The position numbers and the translations under genes were made by a program. Shown in pieces: positions 46,961 through 58,890 of a DNA stretch of 64,000 nt. Source of the stretch: Streptomyces sp. Root1304 (GTDB lineage Bacteria; Actinomycetota; Actinomycetes; Streptomycetales; Streptomycetaceae); the NCBI RefSeq assembly GCF_001426405.1, contig NZ_LMEP01000002.1:63161-127160 (forward strand). The letters are read 5' to 3'. The notes below the pieces were generated by a model. The model saw only the letters and a program-made list of their open reading frames with translations, did no database searches and was not told where the DNA came from. How positions within the stretch are numbered: position 1 is the first letter of the stretch; every line of letters starts with the position of its first letter.

Positions 46961-48280
46961 TCACTCCCGGCCGGGTCCCGTCGGCAGGACCGCCGAGACC
47001 TTGAAGCCGCCGGCGTCCGTCGCGCCCGAGACGAACACCCCGCCGAGCCGCAGGACCCGCTCGCGCATCCCCACGAGGCCGTTGCCGCCGCTCGGCAGGT
47101 CCACGTCGGCCGCCGCGGCGTCCGAGGGGCCGTTCTCCACCTGCATGGCGACCTCGGTGTCCCGGTGCGCCAGACGCACCACGACCTGGGCGCCCGCCGC
47201 GTGCTTGTGGACGTTGGTGAGGGCCTCCTGCACGACCCGGTACGCCGTCCGCTCCACGTCCGGCGGGTAGCCGCGGGCCTCGCCGATCACCAGGAACTCC
47301 ACGGCCGCCCCGGCCAGCCGGGACTGCTCGCACAGCGTCTCCAGGGCGTCCAGGCAGGGCCCGTCGTCGGCGGCGGCCTCGGCGGCGGCGGCGGCGGCCC
47401 GCCCCACGGCGGCGAGGGGCACGACGGCGGGCGCGGCCGGGGCGGAGCCCTCACGGAGGACGCCCAGCATCTCGCGCAGTTCGGTGAGGGCCTGGCGCCC
47501 CATGTCGCCGACGAGGGCGGCGTTCCGTACGGCCTTCTGCGGGTCCTTCAGGGCGACGGCCTGGAGGGCGGCCGCGTGCACCACCATCAGGGAGACCCGG
47601 TGGGCGACCACGTCGTGCATCTCGCGGGCGATCCGGGTCCGCTCCTCCTGGCGCGCCCACTGGGCGCGCTGCTCGGCGCGGTCGGCGAGCAGGGACAGTT
47701 CCTGCTCCAGGCTGTCGGCGCGTTCGCGGAGGCTCTCCATGAGCCGGCGGCGGGCCCCTATGTAGAGGCCGAAGAGCAGGGGCGGGGCGTTGAGGCCGAG
47801 CGTCATGAAGACGGCGACGACGGGGACGTACCAGCCACTGGGGTCGATGTCGGGCTGTCCGACGTCGGCCTGGGCGACGTCCTGCCGCATCCGCACCACG
47901 GTCACGACGAACACGGCGAGCGTCGACATGCAGGCGAGCAGGGCGGTGATCCGGCGGGGCACCTCGGAGGCGGCGAGCGAGTACAGCCCGACGATCCCCA
48001 TGAGGAAGCCCATCTCGGCGGGCGCGACGGCGATCGACACGAGGACGACGGCGATGGGCCACCGGCGGCGGACGAGCAGCGTGGACCCGACGATCAGCCC
48101 GAAGAGCACGCCCACGGGCACGGGCAGCGCGGCCTTGCCGGCGAACCCGACGCCTTCGAGCGCGCACTCGAACGCGGACAGCAGAGCGAGCCCGACATCG
48201 AGCACGACACTCCGCCGTCTCCCCCACCACCACCATCTCCCGACGCCCTCGGCGTCCCGATCTGCCCCCGTTGTGGTCAT
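46961..48280 (-). CDS. Sensor histidine kinase (NarL-type partner class), orphan
   Basis: A 439 aa membrane kinase. After a short cytoplasmic start there are four to six hydrophobic segments (about 20-190). A helical linker leads to the HisKA_3 dimerisation motif RTRIAREMHDVVAHRVSLMVVHAAAL (phospho-acceptor His in EMHD). The HATPase_c domain has QEALTNVHKHA (N box), NGPSD, and GGNGLVGMRERV (G boxes). Such kinases normally pair with LuxR/NarL response regulators, but none is adjacent; the nearest (62376) is 14 kb away. The ATG at 48280 is used because it gives a normal cytoplasmic start. Confidence 0.88.
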   Translation of the reverse strand: MTTTGADRDAEGVGRWWWWGRRRSVVLDVGLALLSAFECALEGVGFAGKAALPVPVGVLFGLIVGSTLLVRRRWPIAVVLVSIAVAPAEMGFLMGIVGLYSLAASEVPRRITALLACMSTLAVFVVTVVRMRQDVAQADVGQPDIDPSGWYVPVVAVFMTLGLNAPPLLFGLYIGARRRLMESLRERADSLEQELSLLADRAEQRAQWARQEERTRIAREMHDVVAHRVSLMVVHAAALQAVALKDPQKAVRNAALVGDMGRQALTELREMLGVLREGSAPAAPAVVPLAAVGRAAAAAAEAAADDGPCLDALETLCEQSRLAGAAVEFLVIGEARGYPPDVERTAYRVVQEALTNVHKHAAGAQVVVRLAHRDTEVAMQVENGPSDAAAADVDLPSGGNGLVGMRERVLRLGGVFVSGATDAGGFKVSAVLPTGPGRE

Positions 48281-48419
48281 ACCCACCACCCTACGGGCGC
48301 GGCCCACCGGTGGCGGCGGGCTCCCGCCTATACCGTCGCCTCGAAGGGTCCAGGTACGGCATAGTGGAGGCCGCCGGATCAACGGACCAGCGAAATTGTC
48401 CGTTTCGCGGCATAAGCAG

Positions 48420-48491
48420 TCCCCTGTGGTGTAATTGGCAGCACTGAGGCTTTTGGTGCCTTATGTCCGGGTTCGAGTCCTGGCGGGGGAG
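48420..48491 (+). tRNA. tRNA-Gln (anticodon UUG)
   Basis: A 72-base cloverleaf. The acceptor stem TCCCCTG pairs with CGGGGGA, the anticodon stem GAGGC/GCCTT holds loop TTTTGGT with anticodon TTG, and the T-arm CCGGG-TTCGAGT-CCTGG and discriminator G are present. CCA is not encoded, as is usual in Streptomyces. A perfect 12-bp hairpin follows 10 bases later. Confidence 0.92.
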
Positions 48492-48501
48492 CTTCTCCAC
48501 T

Positions 48502-48530
48502 CGGGTCCTGACCTCCGCGGTCAGGACCCG
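48502..48530 (+). terminator. tRNA-Gln terminator hairpin
   Basis: CGGGTCCTGACC (48502-48513) and GGTCAGGACCCG (48519-48530) form a perfect 12-bp stem with loop TCCGC, just after the tRNA and before glmU. Confidence 0.8.
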
Positions 48531-48600
48531 CACTCATGTCCGCCCCCTTGCCCCCCGGTATCCTTCGTGCGTCCACCACCCAAAGCCGAAGGGCAATCCC

Positions 48601-50046
48601 GTGAGCGCCAACCCCGCGGCAGCCGTCGTCGTCCTCGCAGCGGGTGAGGGCACCCGCATGAAGTCGAAGACCCCCAAGGTCCTGCACGAGATCGCCGGAC
48701 GGTCGCTCGTCGGCCACGTCGTGTCCGCCGCGCGGGAGCTGGAGCCCGAGCACCTCGTCGTGGTCGTCGGGCACGCCCGTGAGCAGGTGAAGGGTCACCT
48801 GGACGCGCACTACGCCGGGACCCGGACCGCCGTCCAGGAGGAGCAGAACGGCACCGGGCACGCGGTGCGGATGGCCCTGCGGGAGCTCGGCCAGGCGCCC
48901 GACGGGACCGTCGTCGTCGTCTGCGGCGACACGCCGCTGCTGTCCGGGGAGACCCTGCGCGCGCTGGCCGCCACCCACGCCGCCGACGGCAACGCCGTCA
49001 CCGTGCTGAGCGCCGAGGTCCCCGACTCCACCGGCTACGGACGGATCGTCCGCGACGCCTCCGGCGCCGTCACCGAGATCGTCGAGCACAAGGACGCCAC
49101 CGACGAGCAGCGCGCCATCCGTGAGATCAACTCCGGTGTGTTCGCCTTCGACGGGCAGCTGCTCGCGGACGCCCTCGGCAAGGTGCGGACCGACAACAGC
49201 CAGGGCGAGGAGTACCTCACCGACGTGCTGAGCATCCTCCGCGAGGCCGGGCACCGCGTCGGCGCCTCCGTGGCGGCCGACCACCGCGAGATCCTCGGCA
49301 TCAACAACCGCGTGCAGCTCGCCGAGGCCCGCGCCCTGCTGAACCAGCGGCTGATCGAGCGGGCGATGCTCGCGGGCGTGACGGTCGTCGACCCGGCGAG
49401 CGTGTTCGTGGACGTCACCGTGACCTTCGAGCCGGACGCGGTGATCCTGCCGGGCACCCAGCTCCTGGGCGCCACGCACATCGGCGAGGACGCCGAGGTC
49501 GGCCCCAACACGCGTCTGACGGACACCACCGTGGGCAAGGGGGCCCGTGTGGACAACACCGTGGCCTTCTCCGCCGTCATCGGCGACAGCGCCTCCGTGG
49601 GCCCCTTCGCGTACCTCCGTCCGGGCACGAACCTCGGCAGGAAGGCCAAGGCCGGCACGTACGTCGAGATGAAGAACGCGACGATCGGCGAGGGCACCAA
49701 GGTCCCCCACCTGTCGTACGTGGGCGACGCGACGATCGGCGAGTACTCGAACATCGGCGCCGCCAGTGTCTTCGTGAACTACGACGGCGAGGCGAAGCAC
49801 CACACCACGATCGGGTCCCACTGCCGGACCGGTTCGGACAACATGTTTGTGGCTCCCATCACGATCGGGGACGGCGCCTACACCGCCGCCGGGTCCGTGA
49901 TCACGAAGGACGTACCGGCCGGCTCGCTCGCCGTGGCCCGGGGCCAGCAGCGGAATATCGAGGGTTGGGTGGCCAGGAAGCGGCCCGGAAGCGCCGCCGC
50001 GCAGGCCGCCCAGGCCGCGACCGAGGACTCCGCCGGCGAGAGCTGA
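48601..50046 (+). CDS. glmU: Bifunctional UDP-GlcNAc pyrophosphorylase / GlcN-1-P acetyltransferase GlmU
   Basis: A 481 aa cytoplasmic enzyme that makes UDP-GlcNAc for peptidoglycan. The N-terminal uridyltransferase domain has LAAGEGTRMKSKTPKVLH (residues about 12-29), VVCGDTPLL and the GYGRIVRD loop. The C-terminal left-handed beta-helix (about 265-460) shows hexapeptide repeats and the catalytic region GPFAYLRPGTNLG...KVPHLSYVGDATIGEYSNIGA...NYDGEAKHHTTIG. The last 25 residues are an Ala-rich tail. GAAGGG precedes the GTG. A hairpin (50056-50077) separates it from prs, but the order tRNA-Gln, glmU, prs is the normal Streptomyces one. Confidence 0.96.
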   Translation: MSANPAAAVVVLAAGEGTRMKSKTPKVLHEIAGRSLVGHVVSAARELEPEHLVVVVGHAREQVKGHLDAHYAGTRTAVQEEQNGTGHAVRMALRELGQAPDGTVVVVCGDTPLLSGETLRALAATHAADGNAVTVLSAEVPDSTGYGRIVRDASGAVTEIVEHKDATDEQRAIREINSGVFAFDGQLLADALGKVRTDNSQGEEYLTDVLSILREAGHRVGASVAADHREILGINNRVQLAEARALLNQRLIERAMLAGVTVVDPASVFVDVTVTFEPDAVILPGTQLLGATHIGEDAEVGPNTRLTDTTVGKGARVDNTVAFSAVIGDSASVGPFAYLRPGTNLGRKAKAGTYVEMKNATIGEGTKVPHLSYVGDATIGEYSNIGAASVFVNYDGEAKHHTTIGSHCRTGSDNMFVAPITIGDGAYTAAGSVITKDVPAGSLAVARGQQRNIEGWVARKRPGSAAAQAAQAATEDSAGES

Positions 50047-50055
50047 CCGGAAACA

Positions 50056-50077
50056 GGTACGCCGAACTCGGCGTACC
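50056..50077 (+). terminator. Hairpin after glmU
   Basis: GGTACGCCGA/TCGGCGTACC, a perfect 10-bp stem with 2-base loop, 9 bases after the glmU stop and about 90 before prs. Terminator or attenuator. Confidence 0.6.
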
Positions 50078-50167
50078 GTGATACGTGCACACAAATTCGG
50101 CTGGCTCGCACACGCGCACGACAGCTCGTGGAACGCGGCCAGACAACACGTCTGAGGAGACAGTGCT

Positions 50168-51142
50168 GTGACCGGGATCAAGACGACCGGCGAGAAGAAG
50201 CTGATGCTCTTCTCCGGCCGCGCCCACCCCGAGCTGGCCGAGGAGGTCGCGCACCAGCTGGGCGTCGGTCTCGTTCCCACCAAGGCCTTCGACTTCGCCA
50301 ACGGTGAGATCTACGTCCGCTTCCAGGAGTCGGCCCGTGGCGCGGACTGCTTCCTGATCCAGAGCCACACGGCTCCGATCAACAAGTGGATCATGGAACA
50401 GCTGATCATGATCGACGCTCTGAAGCGGGCCTCCGCCCGGAGCATCACCGTGATCATCCCGTCGTACGGCTACGCCCGTCAGGACAAGAAGCACCGCGGC
50501 CGCGAGCCGATCTCGGCGCGTCTGGTGGCGGACCTGCTGAAGACCGCGGGCGCCGACCGCATCCTGACGGTCGACCTGCACACGGACCAGATCCAGGGCT
50601 TCTTCGACGGCCCGGTCGACCACCTGTCGGCGCTGCCGGTCCTCGCGGACTACGTGGGCGCCAAGGTCGACCGCGACAAGCTGACGATCGTCTCCCCGGA
50701 CGCCGGCCGCGTGCGCGTCGCCGACCGCTGGTGCGACCGCCTGGACGCCCCCCTGGCGATCGTGCACAAGCGCCGCGACAAGGACGTCGCCAACCAGGTC
50801 ACCGTGCACGAGGTCGTCGGTGACGTGAAGGGCCGCGTCTGCGTCCTGGTGGACGACATGGTCGACACCGGTGGCACGATCGTCGCCGCCGCCGACGCCC
50901 TGTTCGCGCACGGCGCGGAGGACGTCATCGTGACGGCCACGCACGGCATCCTGTCGGGCCCGGCCGCGGACCGCCTGAAGAACTCCAAGGTCAGCGAGTT
51001 CGTGTTCACGGACACGCTGCCGGTTCCCGGCGCCCTGGAGCTCGACAAGATCACGGTGCTGTCGATCGCGCCGACGATCGCGCGCGCGGTGCGCGAGGTG
51101 TTCGAGGACGGTTCGGTGACGAGCCTCTTCGAGGAGCACTGA
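50168..51142 (+). CDS. prs: Ribose-phosphate pyrophosphokinase (PRPP synthetase)
   Basis: A 324 aa enzyme that converts ribose-5-phosphate and ATP to PRPP for nucleotide, His and Trp synthesis. Seen: LMLFSGRAHPELAEEVA, FANGEIYVRFQESARGADCF, the ATP/flexible loop region SYGYARQDKKHRGREPISARL, divalent-metal VDLHTDQIQGFF, and the PRPP-binding signature VCVLVDDMVDTGGTI. Full length. GAGGAGA precedes the GTG start. A strong terminator hairpin follows at 51163-51200. Confidence 0.96.
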   Translation: MTGIKTTGEKKLMLFSGRAHPELAEEVAHQLGVGLVPTKAFDFANGEIYVRFQESARGADCFLIQSHTAPINKWIMEQLIMIDALKRASARSITVIIPSYGYARQDKKHRGREPISARLVADLLKTAGADRILTVDLHTDQIQGFFDGPVDHLSALPVLADYVGAKVDRDKLTIVSPDAGRVRVADRWCDRLDAPLAIVHKRRDKDVANQVTVHEVVGDVKGRVCVLVDDMVDTGGTIVAAADALFAHGAEDVIVTATHGILSGPAADRLKNSKVSEFVFTDTLPVPGALELDKITVLSIAPTIARAVREVFEDGSVTSLFEEH

Positions 51143-51162
51143 GCCGTAGCGCCACAGCGGAC

Positions 51163-51200
51163 CCGAGGGCCGCTTCCCCGTTCGGGGGAGCGGCCCTCGG
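51163..51200 (+). terminator. prs terminator
   Basis: A 16-17-bp stem (CCGAGGGCCGCTTCCCC with GGGGGAGCGGCCCTCGG) with one mismatch and a 4-base loop, about 20 bases after the prs stop, followed by a T-rich stretch (TCGTGTTTCG). Confidence 0.8.
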
Positions 51201-51219
51201 TCGTGTTTCGGTGATCGAA

Positions 51220-51249
51220 TTGGGTGGTAGGGCGGTGGGCCGGTAGACT
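51220..51249 (+). promoter_or_regulatory. rplY promoter candidate
   Basis: TTGGGT (51220-51225) and TAGACT (51244-51249) with an 18-base spacer resemble a vegetative sigma-HrdB promoter. The leader to the rplY ATG would be about 140 bases, long enough for a structured control region (CCGTACCCGTACGG hairpin near 51274). Confidence 0.6.
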
Positions 51250-51396
51250 GCCGTAGTTGCTCGGCGAGGGAGGCCGTACCCGTACGGATGTACAGGGTCA
51301 CGGCGGTCCGTTATCGACGCGCTCTTCGTAGCAGGCCATCGCCAGTCGTGGCCGGGTGACCCAAGTCTTTCGTCACCTTTCCACGAGGAGTGCACC

Positions 51397-51984
51397 ATGT
51401 CCGAGGTCAAGCTCGCCGCTGCCGTCCGTACCGAGTTCGGCAAGGGCGCCGCCCGTGCGATCCGCCGCAACAACCAGGTTCCCGCGGTCGTCTACGGCCA
51501 CGGCTCCGAGCCGGCGCACGTGACCCTCCCGGCCCACGACCTTGCCCTGGCGCTGCGCACGCCGAACGTCCTGCTCTCCCTGGACGTGGACGGCAAGAAC
51601 GAGCTGGCGATCCCGAAGGCGATCCAGCGCGACGCCATCAAGGGCTTCCTGGTCCACGTCGACCTGCTGCTCGTCAAGCGCGGCGAGAAGGTCACGGTCG
51701 AGATCCCGGTCCAGGCCGAGGGCGAGCTCGCCGCCGGTGGCAACCTGCTGGAGCACGTGCTGAGCACCCTCTCCATCGAGGCCGAGGCCACCCACCTCCC
51801 CGAGGCCGTCACGGTCTCCGTCGAGGGCCTGGCGGCCGGCGCCTCCGTCCTCGCCAAGGACATCACCCTGCCGAAGGGCGCCACCCTGGTCACCGACGGC
51901 GACGCCGTCGTCCTCCAGGTCCTGGGCGCGCAGGCCGAGGAGCCGGCCGCCGAGGCCGAGGCCACCGAGGGTGCCGAGGCCTGA
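51397..51984 (+). CDS. rplY: 50S ribosomal protein L25 (Ctc/TL5 type)
   Basis: A 195 aa 5S-rRNA-binding ribosomal protein of the long general-stress Ctc form. The N-terminal L25 domain (VKLAAAVRTEFGKGAARAIRRNNQVPAVVYGHGSEP) is followed by a TL5-like C-terminal beta domain (HVDLLLVKRGEKVTVEIPVQAEGE...NLLEHVLSTLSIEAEATHLPEAV). The C-terminus is acidic and Ala-rich. ACGAGGAG precedes the ATG. Flanked by its own promoter and terminator. Confidence 0.95.
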   Translation: MSEVKLAAAVRTEFGKGAARAIRRNNQVPAVVYGHGSEPAHVTLPAHDLALALRTPNVLLSLDVDGKNELAIPKAIQRDAIKGFLVHVDLLLVKRGEKVTVEIPVQAEGELAAGGNLLEHVLSTLSIEAEATHLPEAVTVSVEGLAAGASVLAKDITLPKGATLVTDGDAVVLQVLGAQAEEPAAEAEATEGAEA

Positions 51985-52006
51985 GCCGTAGGCTCTGCCT
52001 GACGTG

Positions 52007-52040
52007 ACGGGGTGACGGGCCACGCGGCCCGTCACCCCGT
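52007..52040 (+). terminator. rplY terminator
   Basis: A perfect 15-bp stem (ACGGGGTGACGGGCC/GGCCCGTCACCCCGT) with loop ACGC and a following TTTCCCTT, 22 bases after the rplY stop. Confidence 0.85.
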
Positions 52041-52102
52041 TTCCCTTGTACGGGTACGGAAGTACGCACGCGCGTGGACGGATACGAGGAGACCTGACGC
52101 AG

Positions 52103-52699
52103 ATGACGGACGACGCGAACGCCCCCTGGCTGATCGTCGGCCTCGGCAACCCGGGGCCCGAGTACGCGGCCAACCGGCACAACATCGGCTTCATGACGGT
52201 GGATCTGCTCGCCGAGCGGATGCGCGGTTCGTTCAAGCGCGCGCAGAAGGCGCAGGCGCAGGTCGTCGAGGGCCGGATGGGCCCGCCGGGACCCGCGAGC
52301 CGCCGGGTGATCCTGGCGAAGCCGATGTCGTACATGAACCTGTCGGGCGGTCCGGTGACGGCGCTGCGGGACTTCTACAAGGTGCCGACGGCGAACATCG
52401 TGGCGATCCACGACGAGCTGGACATCGACTACGGGGTGCTGCGGCTGAAGATCGGCGGCGGGGACAACGGTCACAACGGCCTGAAGTCGATGACGAAGGC
52501 GATGGGTCCCGAGTACCACCGGGTCCGGTGCGGGATCGGGCGCCCGCCGGGCCGGATGCAGGTGGCGGACTTCGTCCTGAAGGACTTCTCGTCGACGGAG
52601 CGCAAGGACCTGGACTGGTTCGTGGACCGGGCTGCGGACTCGGTGGAGTGCCTGGTGGCGGAGGGCCTGGAGCGGGCCCAGTCGGCGTACAACTCCTAG
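52103..52699 (+). CDS. pth: Peptidyl-tRNA hydrolase
   Basis: A 198 aa enzyme that releases peptides from prematurely dropped peptidyl-tRNA. Motifs: [20 protein letters not shown] with Asn16 and catalytic His26, [40 protein letters not shown] with Asp104, and [11 protein letters not shown]. The ATG at 52103 is chosen because GAGGAGAC stands upstream and it gives the normal length. It is downstream of rplY, the standard order, but the terminator between them suggests a separate promoter. Confidence 0.95.
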   Translation: MTDDANAPWLIVGLGNPGPEYAANRHNIGFMTVDLLAERMRGSFKRAQKAQAQVVEGRMGPPGPASRRVILAKPMSYMNLSGGPVTALRDFYKVPTANIVAIHDELDIDYGVLRLKIGGGDNGHNGLKSMTKAMGPEYHRVRCGIGRPPGRMQVADFVLKDFSSTERKDLDWFVDRAADSVECLVAEGLERAQSAYNS

Positions 52700-52760
52700 G
52701 AGCGGTCCGACGGGTCCGGCCCCCTGGCGGTCGGAACGTACGACTGTACGATCGCGGGTC

Positions 52761-53204
52761 ATGACGCACGTCCGTAACGCCGCCATGGCCCTGGTCGCCC
52801 TTCTTCTGCTCGTCGCGGGTGGGTGGGCCTCCTGGAACTCGGCCCAGCACGTCCTGCTCGGCAAGGGGCGGGAGCACGGGACGCTGACCGTGACGGGCTG
52901 TACGGAGGAGAGGTGCAGCGGCCGGTTCGCCCCTGACGACCCGTCGTCGACGCGACGGACGCTGACGATCGAGCGTTCGGTGGCGGCGGAGCCGGGGGTG
53001 ACGATCCCGGTGGTCGTGAAGCCCGGTACGGACGAGGGCGTACGGACGGGCTGGGGCGGTGGTCTGCACGCGTGGCTGCCGTTGGGCGGGGCGCTGCTGC
53101 TCGCGGCGCCGCTGGTCGGCGGCGGGCTGCGGCTGCCGAGGACGGCGTGGTCGATGGCCGGTGCGGGTGGGTCGCTGCTGGTGGCCGCGTTCTTCGCGCT
53201 CTGA
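52761..53204 (+). CDS. Small membrane protein, unknown function
   Basis: A 147 aa protein with an N-terminal helix (NAAMALVALLLLVAGGWASW), a short outer segment with a Cys pair (TGCTEERCSGRF), and two C-terminal helices (LPLGGALLLAAPLVGGGL and AWSMAGAGGSLLVAAFFAL). This is a common Streptomyces neighbour of pth as I recall it. No functional motif. Confidence 0.7.
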   Translation: MTHVRNAAMALVALLLLVAGGWASWNSAQHVLLGKGREHGTLTVTGCTEERCSGRFAPDDPSSTRRTLTIERSVAAEPGVTIPVVVKPGTDEGVRTGWGGGLHAWLPLGGALLLAAPLVGGGLRLPRTAWSMAGAGGSLLVAAFFAL

Positions 53205-53352
53205 TCCAGCTTGTTCACAGTTCCGGCCCGTTGACACGGGTTTCCTGGTGCGATCGTTACCGACCTCTGGCTCAAGGCCCGCTCAAAGCGACGGATAGGC
53301 TGCCCCCGCCACCTCCCACGGCATCCCTCATCCCACAGATGGACGACTGCAC

Positions 53353-54135
53353 ATGCGACGCTCCTTCATACCCGCCGCCGCGCTCGTCGCGGCCATGGCG
53401 GGTTCCCTCGCCCTCGCGCCGGTTGCTTCCGCGTCGGAGGGCCCGAAGCCGCTTCCGCTGCACCAGGCCGACAAGCTGCCCCTGACCGCCTCGGACTGGA
53501 AGGAGACCGAGAAGGTCTGCGGGAACGTCCCGACCGACCAGGACGGTTGGCACTTCGTGCTGCCGGGCCGCAGCGCCACCTTCTCGAAGCTGACGGTGGA
53601 GTTCCAGCCGGGTGGCGTCCAGACCGTCACGGTCTTCGGTCCGCCGGACGCGAAGCACGCGTACGTCGGGTCCGAGCCGGGCGCGAAGCTGATCTCCGCC
53701 TCGGCCGAGATCAACGGCACCGTCACGCAGGGCTGGTTCAACCTGTCCCACACCTGCCCGACGGCCGTGAAGCCCACCCCGACCGGCACCCCGAGCACCA
53801 CCGCGCCGACGCCGACGGACACGCCGACGACCGAGGCGCCCACGGGCACCCCGTCGGGCACCCCCTCCCAGACCCCGTCGTCGACCGTCTCCCCGACGGA
53901 CAGCCCCTCGTCGAGCGTCTCCCCGACGGACAGCCCCTCGTCGAGCGTCTCGCCGACGGCGACCAACAGCGCGGGCCAGCCCGTGCCGAGCGCCTCCGGT
54001 TCGTCGTCGACCGGTGGTGACCTGGCCGAGACCGGCTCCAGCACCCCCGTCGGCCTCCTCGCCGCCGTGGCCCTCGCCCTCGCGGGTGCGGGTGCGTACC
54101 TGGTGACGCGTCGTCGCAAGGCGCAGCAGCACTGA
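53353..54135 (+). CDS. LAXTG-anchored surface protein (sortase E type)
   Basis: A 260 aa exported protein. The signal peptide (RRSFIPAAALVAAMAGSLALAPVASA) precedes a globular domain (about 30-135; DWKETEKVCGNVPTDQDGWHFVLPG, HTCPTAVKP) with two Cys, then a Thr/Pro/Ser stalk. The stalk contains exact repeats of SPTDSPSSSV from a tandem DNA repeat (about 53880-53960). The cell-wall sorting signal is LAETG, a hydrophobic helix and RRRK. LAXTG is the class E sortase motif of streptomycetes. A perfect terminator follows. Confidence 0.88.
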   Translation: MRRSFIPAAALVAAMAGSLALAPVASASEGPKPLPLHQADKLPLTASDWKETEKVCGNVPTDQDGWHFVLPGRSATFSKLTVEFQPGGVQTVTVFGPPDAKHAYVGSEPGAKLISASAEINGTVTQGWFNLSHTCPTAVKPTPTGTPSTTAPTPTDTPTTEAPTGTPSGTPSQTPSSTVSPTDSPSSSVSPTDSPSSSVSPTATNSAGQPVPSASGSSSTGGDLAETGSSTPVGLLAAVALALAGAGAYLVTRRRKAQQH

Positions 54136-54153
54136 CGTACCCCCGTCATGACG

Positions 54154-54184
54154 GAAGCCCCCGCCGGAGACCGGCGGGGGCTTC
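54154..54184. terminator. Bidirectional terminator between surface protein and ppc
   Basis: A perfect 14-bp stem GAAGCCCCCGCCGG/CCGGCGGGGGCTTC with loop AGA, 18 bases from either convergent stop codon. Confidence 0.85.
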
Positions 54185-54202
54185 TGTCGTACGGGCGGGG
54201 TG

Positions 54203-56932
<2,730 letters not shown>

Positions 56933-57087
56933 AGGTGCGGCTCCTTGCAGTGTTTGAGCACGTCTGGAGGGGTTCTGGAGGCTTGCGGACCGCGCTGTCC
57001 GACGCACCCAGGATAGGTGTCCGTCTTCTCGGTGACGGCCCTGCCCCTGTTGTGCCCTCTTGCCGCGCGCCCCGGCGCTGCCATACT

Positions 57088-57114
57088 TACGACGCCGTAG
57101 GTTACGGAGGCGTA
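57088..57114. promoter_or_regulatory. Twin TACG-N4-CGTA palindromes upstream of the desaturase/tetR operon
   Basis: Two 12-bp palindromes, TACGACGCCGTA (57088-57099) and TACGGAGGCGTA (57103-57114), centred 15 bases apart, 83 bases before the desaturase ATG. The downstream coupled TetR gene is the natural ligand, as in DesT/FasR-type control of unsaturated fatty acid synthesis. Confidence 0.75.
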
Positions 57115-57196
57115 GCCACGGCCGTGTCTGCGCGTACTTTTTCGCGTCTTTCCCGCAGTTTTCCCCCACCCTCACCCTCACCCCCAGGGGACATCC

Positions 57197-58186
57197 ATGA
57201 CCATGAGCCCCGAGGTGACCTCGCCCGAGGCACCCGAGCTGTCCGACGGCGACCCCGTCCTGCCCTCCGCCACGCTCGGCGGGGACAGCAAGGGTTCGGT
57301 CGAGCAGGTCGCGCTGCTGCTGTTCATCACGGTGCCGTTCGTGGCGCTGCTCGCGGCGGTGCCGCTGGCCTGGGGCTGGGGGGTGAGCTGGCTGGATCTC
57401 GGGCTGATGGTGGCGATGTACTTCATCGGCTGCCACGGGATCACGATCGGTTTCCACCGGTACTTCACGCACGGTTCCTTCAAGGCGAAGCGGCCGCTGC
57501 GGATCGCGCTGGCGATCATGGGCTCGCTCGCGGTGGAGGGTCCGGTGGTGCGCTGGGTGGCGGACCACCGCAAGCACCACAAGTTCTCGGACGCGGAGGG
57601 TGACCCGCACTCGCCGTGGCGGTTCGGCGAGACGGTCCCGGCCCTGATGAAGGGCCTGTGGTGGGCGCACATCGGGTGGATGTTCGACGAGGAGCGGACC
57701 CCGCAGCACAAGTACGCCCCCGATCTGATCAAGGACCCGGCGATCCGGGCGATCTCCCGCCAGTTCGTGCTGTGGACGGTGCTGTCGCTGGCGATCCCGC
57801 CGCTGGTGGGCGGTCTGGTCACGATGTCGTGGTGGGGCGCGTTCACCGCGTTCTTCTGGGGCTCGCTGGTCCGGGTGGCGCTGCTGCACCACGTGACGTG
57901 GTCGATCAACTCGATCTGTCACGCGGTGGGCAAGCGTCCGTTCAAGTCGCGGGACCGCTCGGGCAACGTGTGGTGGCTGGCGGTGCTGTCCTGTGGTGAG
58001 TCCTGGCACAACCTGCACCACGCGGACCCGACCTCGGCCCGGCACGGGGTGCTGCGCGGGCAGGTCGACTCCAGTGCGCGGCTGATCCGCTGGTTCGAGC
58101 TGGCGGGCTGGGCGTCCGACGTGCGCTGGCCGGCGCAGGCCCGCATCGAAGCCCGCCGCCAGAGCGCGTCCGCAGACGCGGCATGA
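57197..58186 (+). CDS. Acyl-CoA delta-9 desaturase
   Basis: A 329 aa membrane di-iron desaturase. Histidine boxes: [22 protein letters not shown], and [15 protein letters not shown], with [19 protein letters not shown] between. Four membrane segments, two near residues 40-80 and two near 190-225. It introduces a double bond into fatty acyl chains for membrane fluidity. GGGGAC precedes the ATG. Its stop overlaps the TetR start (ATGA at 58183), and twin palindromes lie upstream. Confidence 0.93.
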   Translation: MTMSPEVTSPEAPELSDGDPVLPSATLGGDSKGSVEQVALLLFITVPFVALLAAVPLAWGWGVSWLDLGLMVAMYFIGCHGITIGFHRYFTHGSFKAKRPLRIALAIMGSLAVEGPVVRWVADHRKHHKFSDAEGDPHSPWRFGETVPALMKGLWWAHIGWMFDEERTPQHKYAPDLIKDPAIRAISRQFVLWTVLSLAIPPLVGGLVTMSWWGAFTAFFWGSLVRVALLHHVTWSINSICHAVGKRPFKSRDRSGNVWWLAVLSCGESWHNLHHADPTSARHGVLRGQVDSSARLIRWFELAGWASDVRWPAQARIEARRQSASADAA

Positions 58187-58869
58187 TGGAAGACGTGGCG
58201 AACGACGGCAGGACCAGTGGCACCGGCAGCGGCGAGCAGAAGCCCCGGCGCGGGCGCCGGGTGCGGATGACGGGCGCGGAGCGCCGGGAACAGCTGCTGG
58301 ACATCGGCCGCACGCTCTTCGCCGCGAAGGGTTTCGAGGGCACGTCGGTGGAGGAGATCGCGGCGAAGGCCGGGGTCTCCAAGCCGGTGGTGTACGAGCA
58401 CTTCGGCGGCAAGGAGGGGCTGTACGCGGTGGTCGTCGACCGCGAGATGCGGCAGCTCCTGGACGGGGTGACGGGGGCGCTGACGGCGGGGCATCCGCGG
58501 GAACTCCTGGAGCAGGCGGCGTTCGCGCTGCTCGACTACATCGAGAACTACACGGACGGTTTCCGGATTCTCGTACGGGACTCCCCGGTGGCGCAGTCGA
58601 CGGGCACGTTCGCGTCGCTGATCAGCGACATCGCCACGCAGGTGGAGGACATCCTGGGTCTTGAGTTCAAGGCCCGCGGCTTCGATCCGAAGCTGGCGCC
58701 GCTGTACGCGCAGGCGCTGGTGGGCAGTGTGGCGCTGACGGGTCAGTGGTGGCTGGACGTCCGGAAGCCGAAGAAGGCGGAGGTCGCGGCGCATCTGGTG
58801 AACCTGGCGTGGCACGGTCTGGACGGTCTGGAGCCGAAGCCGCGGTTGATAGGGCACCGGAAGAGCTGA
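58183..58869 (+). CDS. TetR family regulator coupled to the desaturase
   Basis: A 228 aa repressor. A Gly/Ser/Arg-rich leader is followed by the HTH ([48 protein letters not shown], about 33-80) and a ligand domain ([22 protein letters not shown]...[22 protein letters not shown]). It is translationally coupled to the desaturase. The likely ligand is an acyl-CoA and the likely operator the TACG-N4-CGTA pair at 57088, giving product feedback on the operon. Confidence 0.9.
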   Translation: MMEDVANDGRTSGTGSGEQKPRRGRRVRMTGAERREQLLDIGRTLFAAKGFEGTSVEEIAAKAGVSKPVVYEHFGGKEGLYAVVVDREMRQLLDGVTGALTAGHPRELLEQAAFALLDYIENYTDGFRILVRDSPVAQSTGTFASLISDIATQVEDILGLEFKARGFDPKLAPLYAQALVGSVALTGQWWLDVRKPKKAEVAAHLVNLAWHGLDGLEPKPRLIGHRKS

Positions 58870-58890
58870 GGGCCGCGCCGGAGGAACGGA

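Noticed and set aside
48281..48419. Protein-coding frame upstream of the tRNA (extension of the kinase frame to 48382)
   Set aside because: No family support for the extra 34 residues; the ATG at 48280 gives a normal kinase start.
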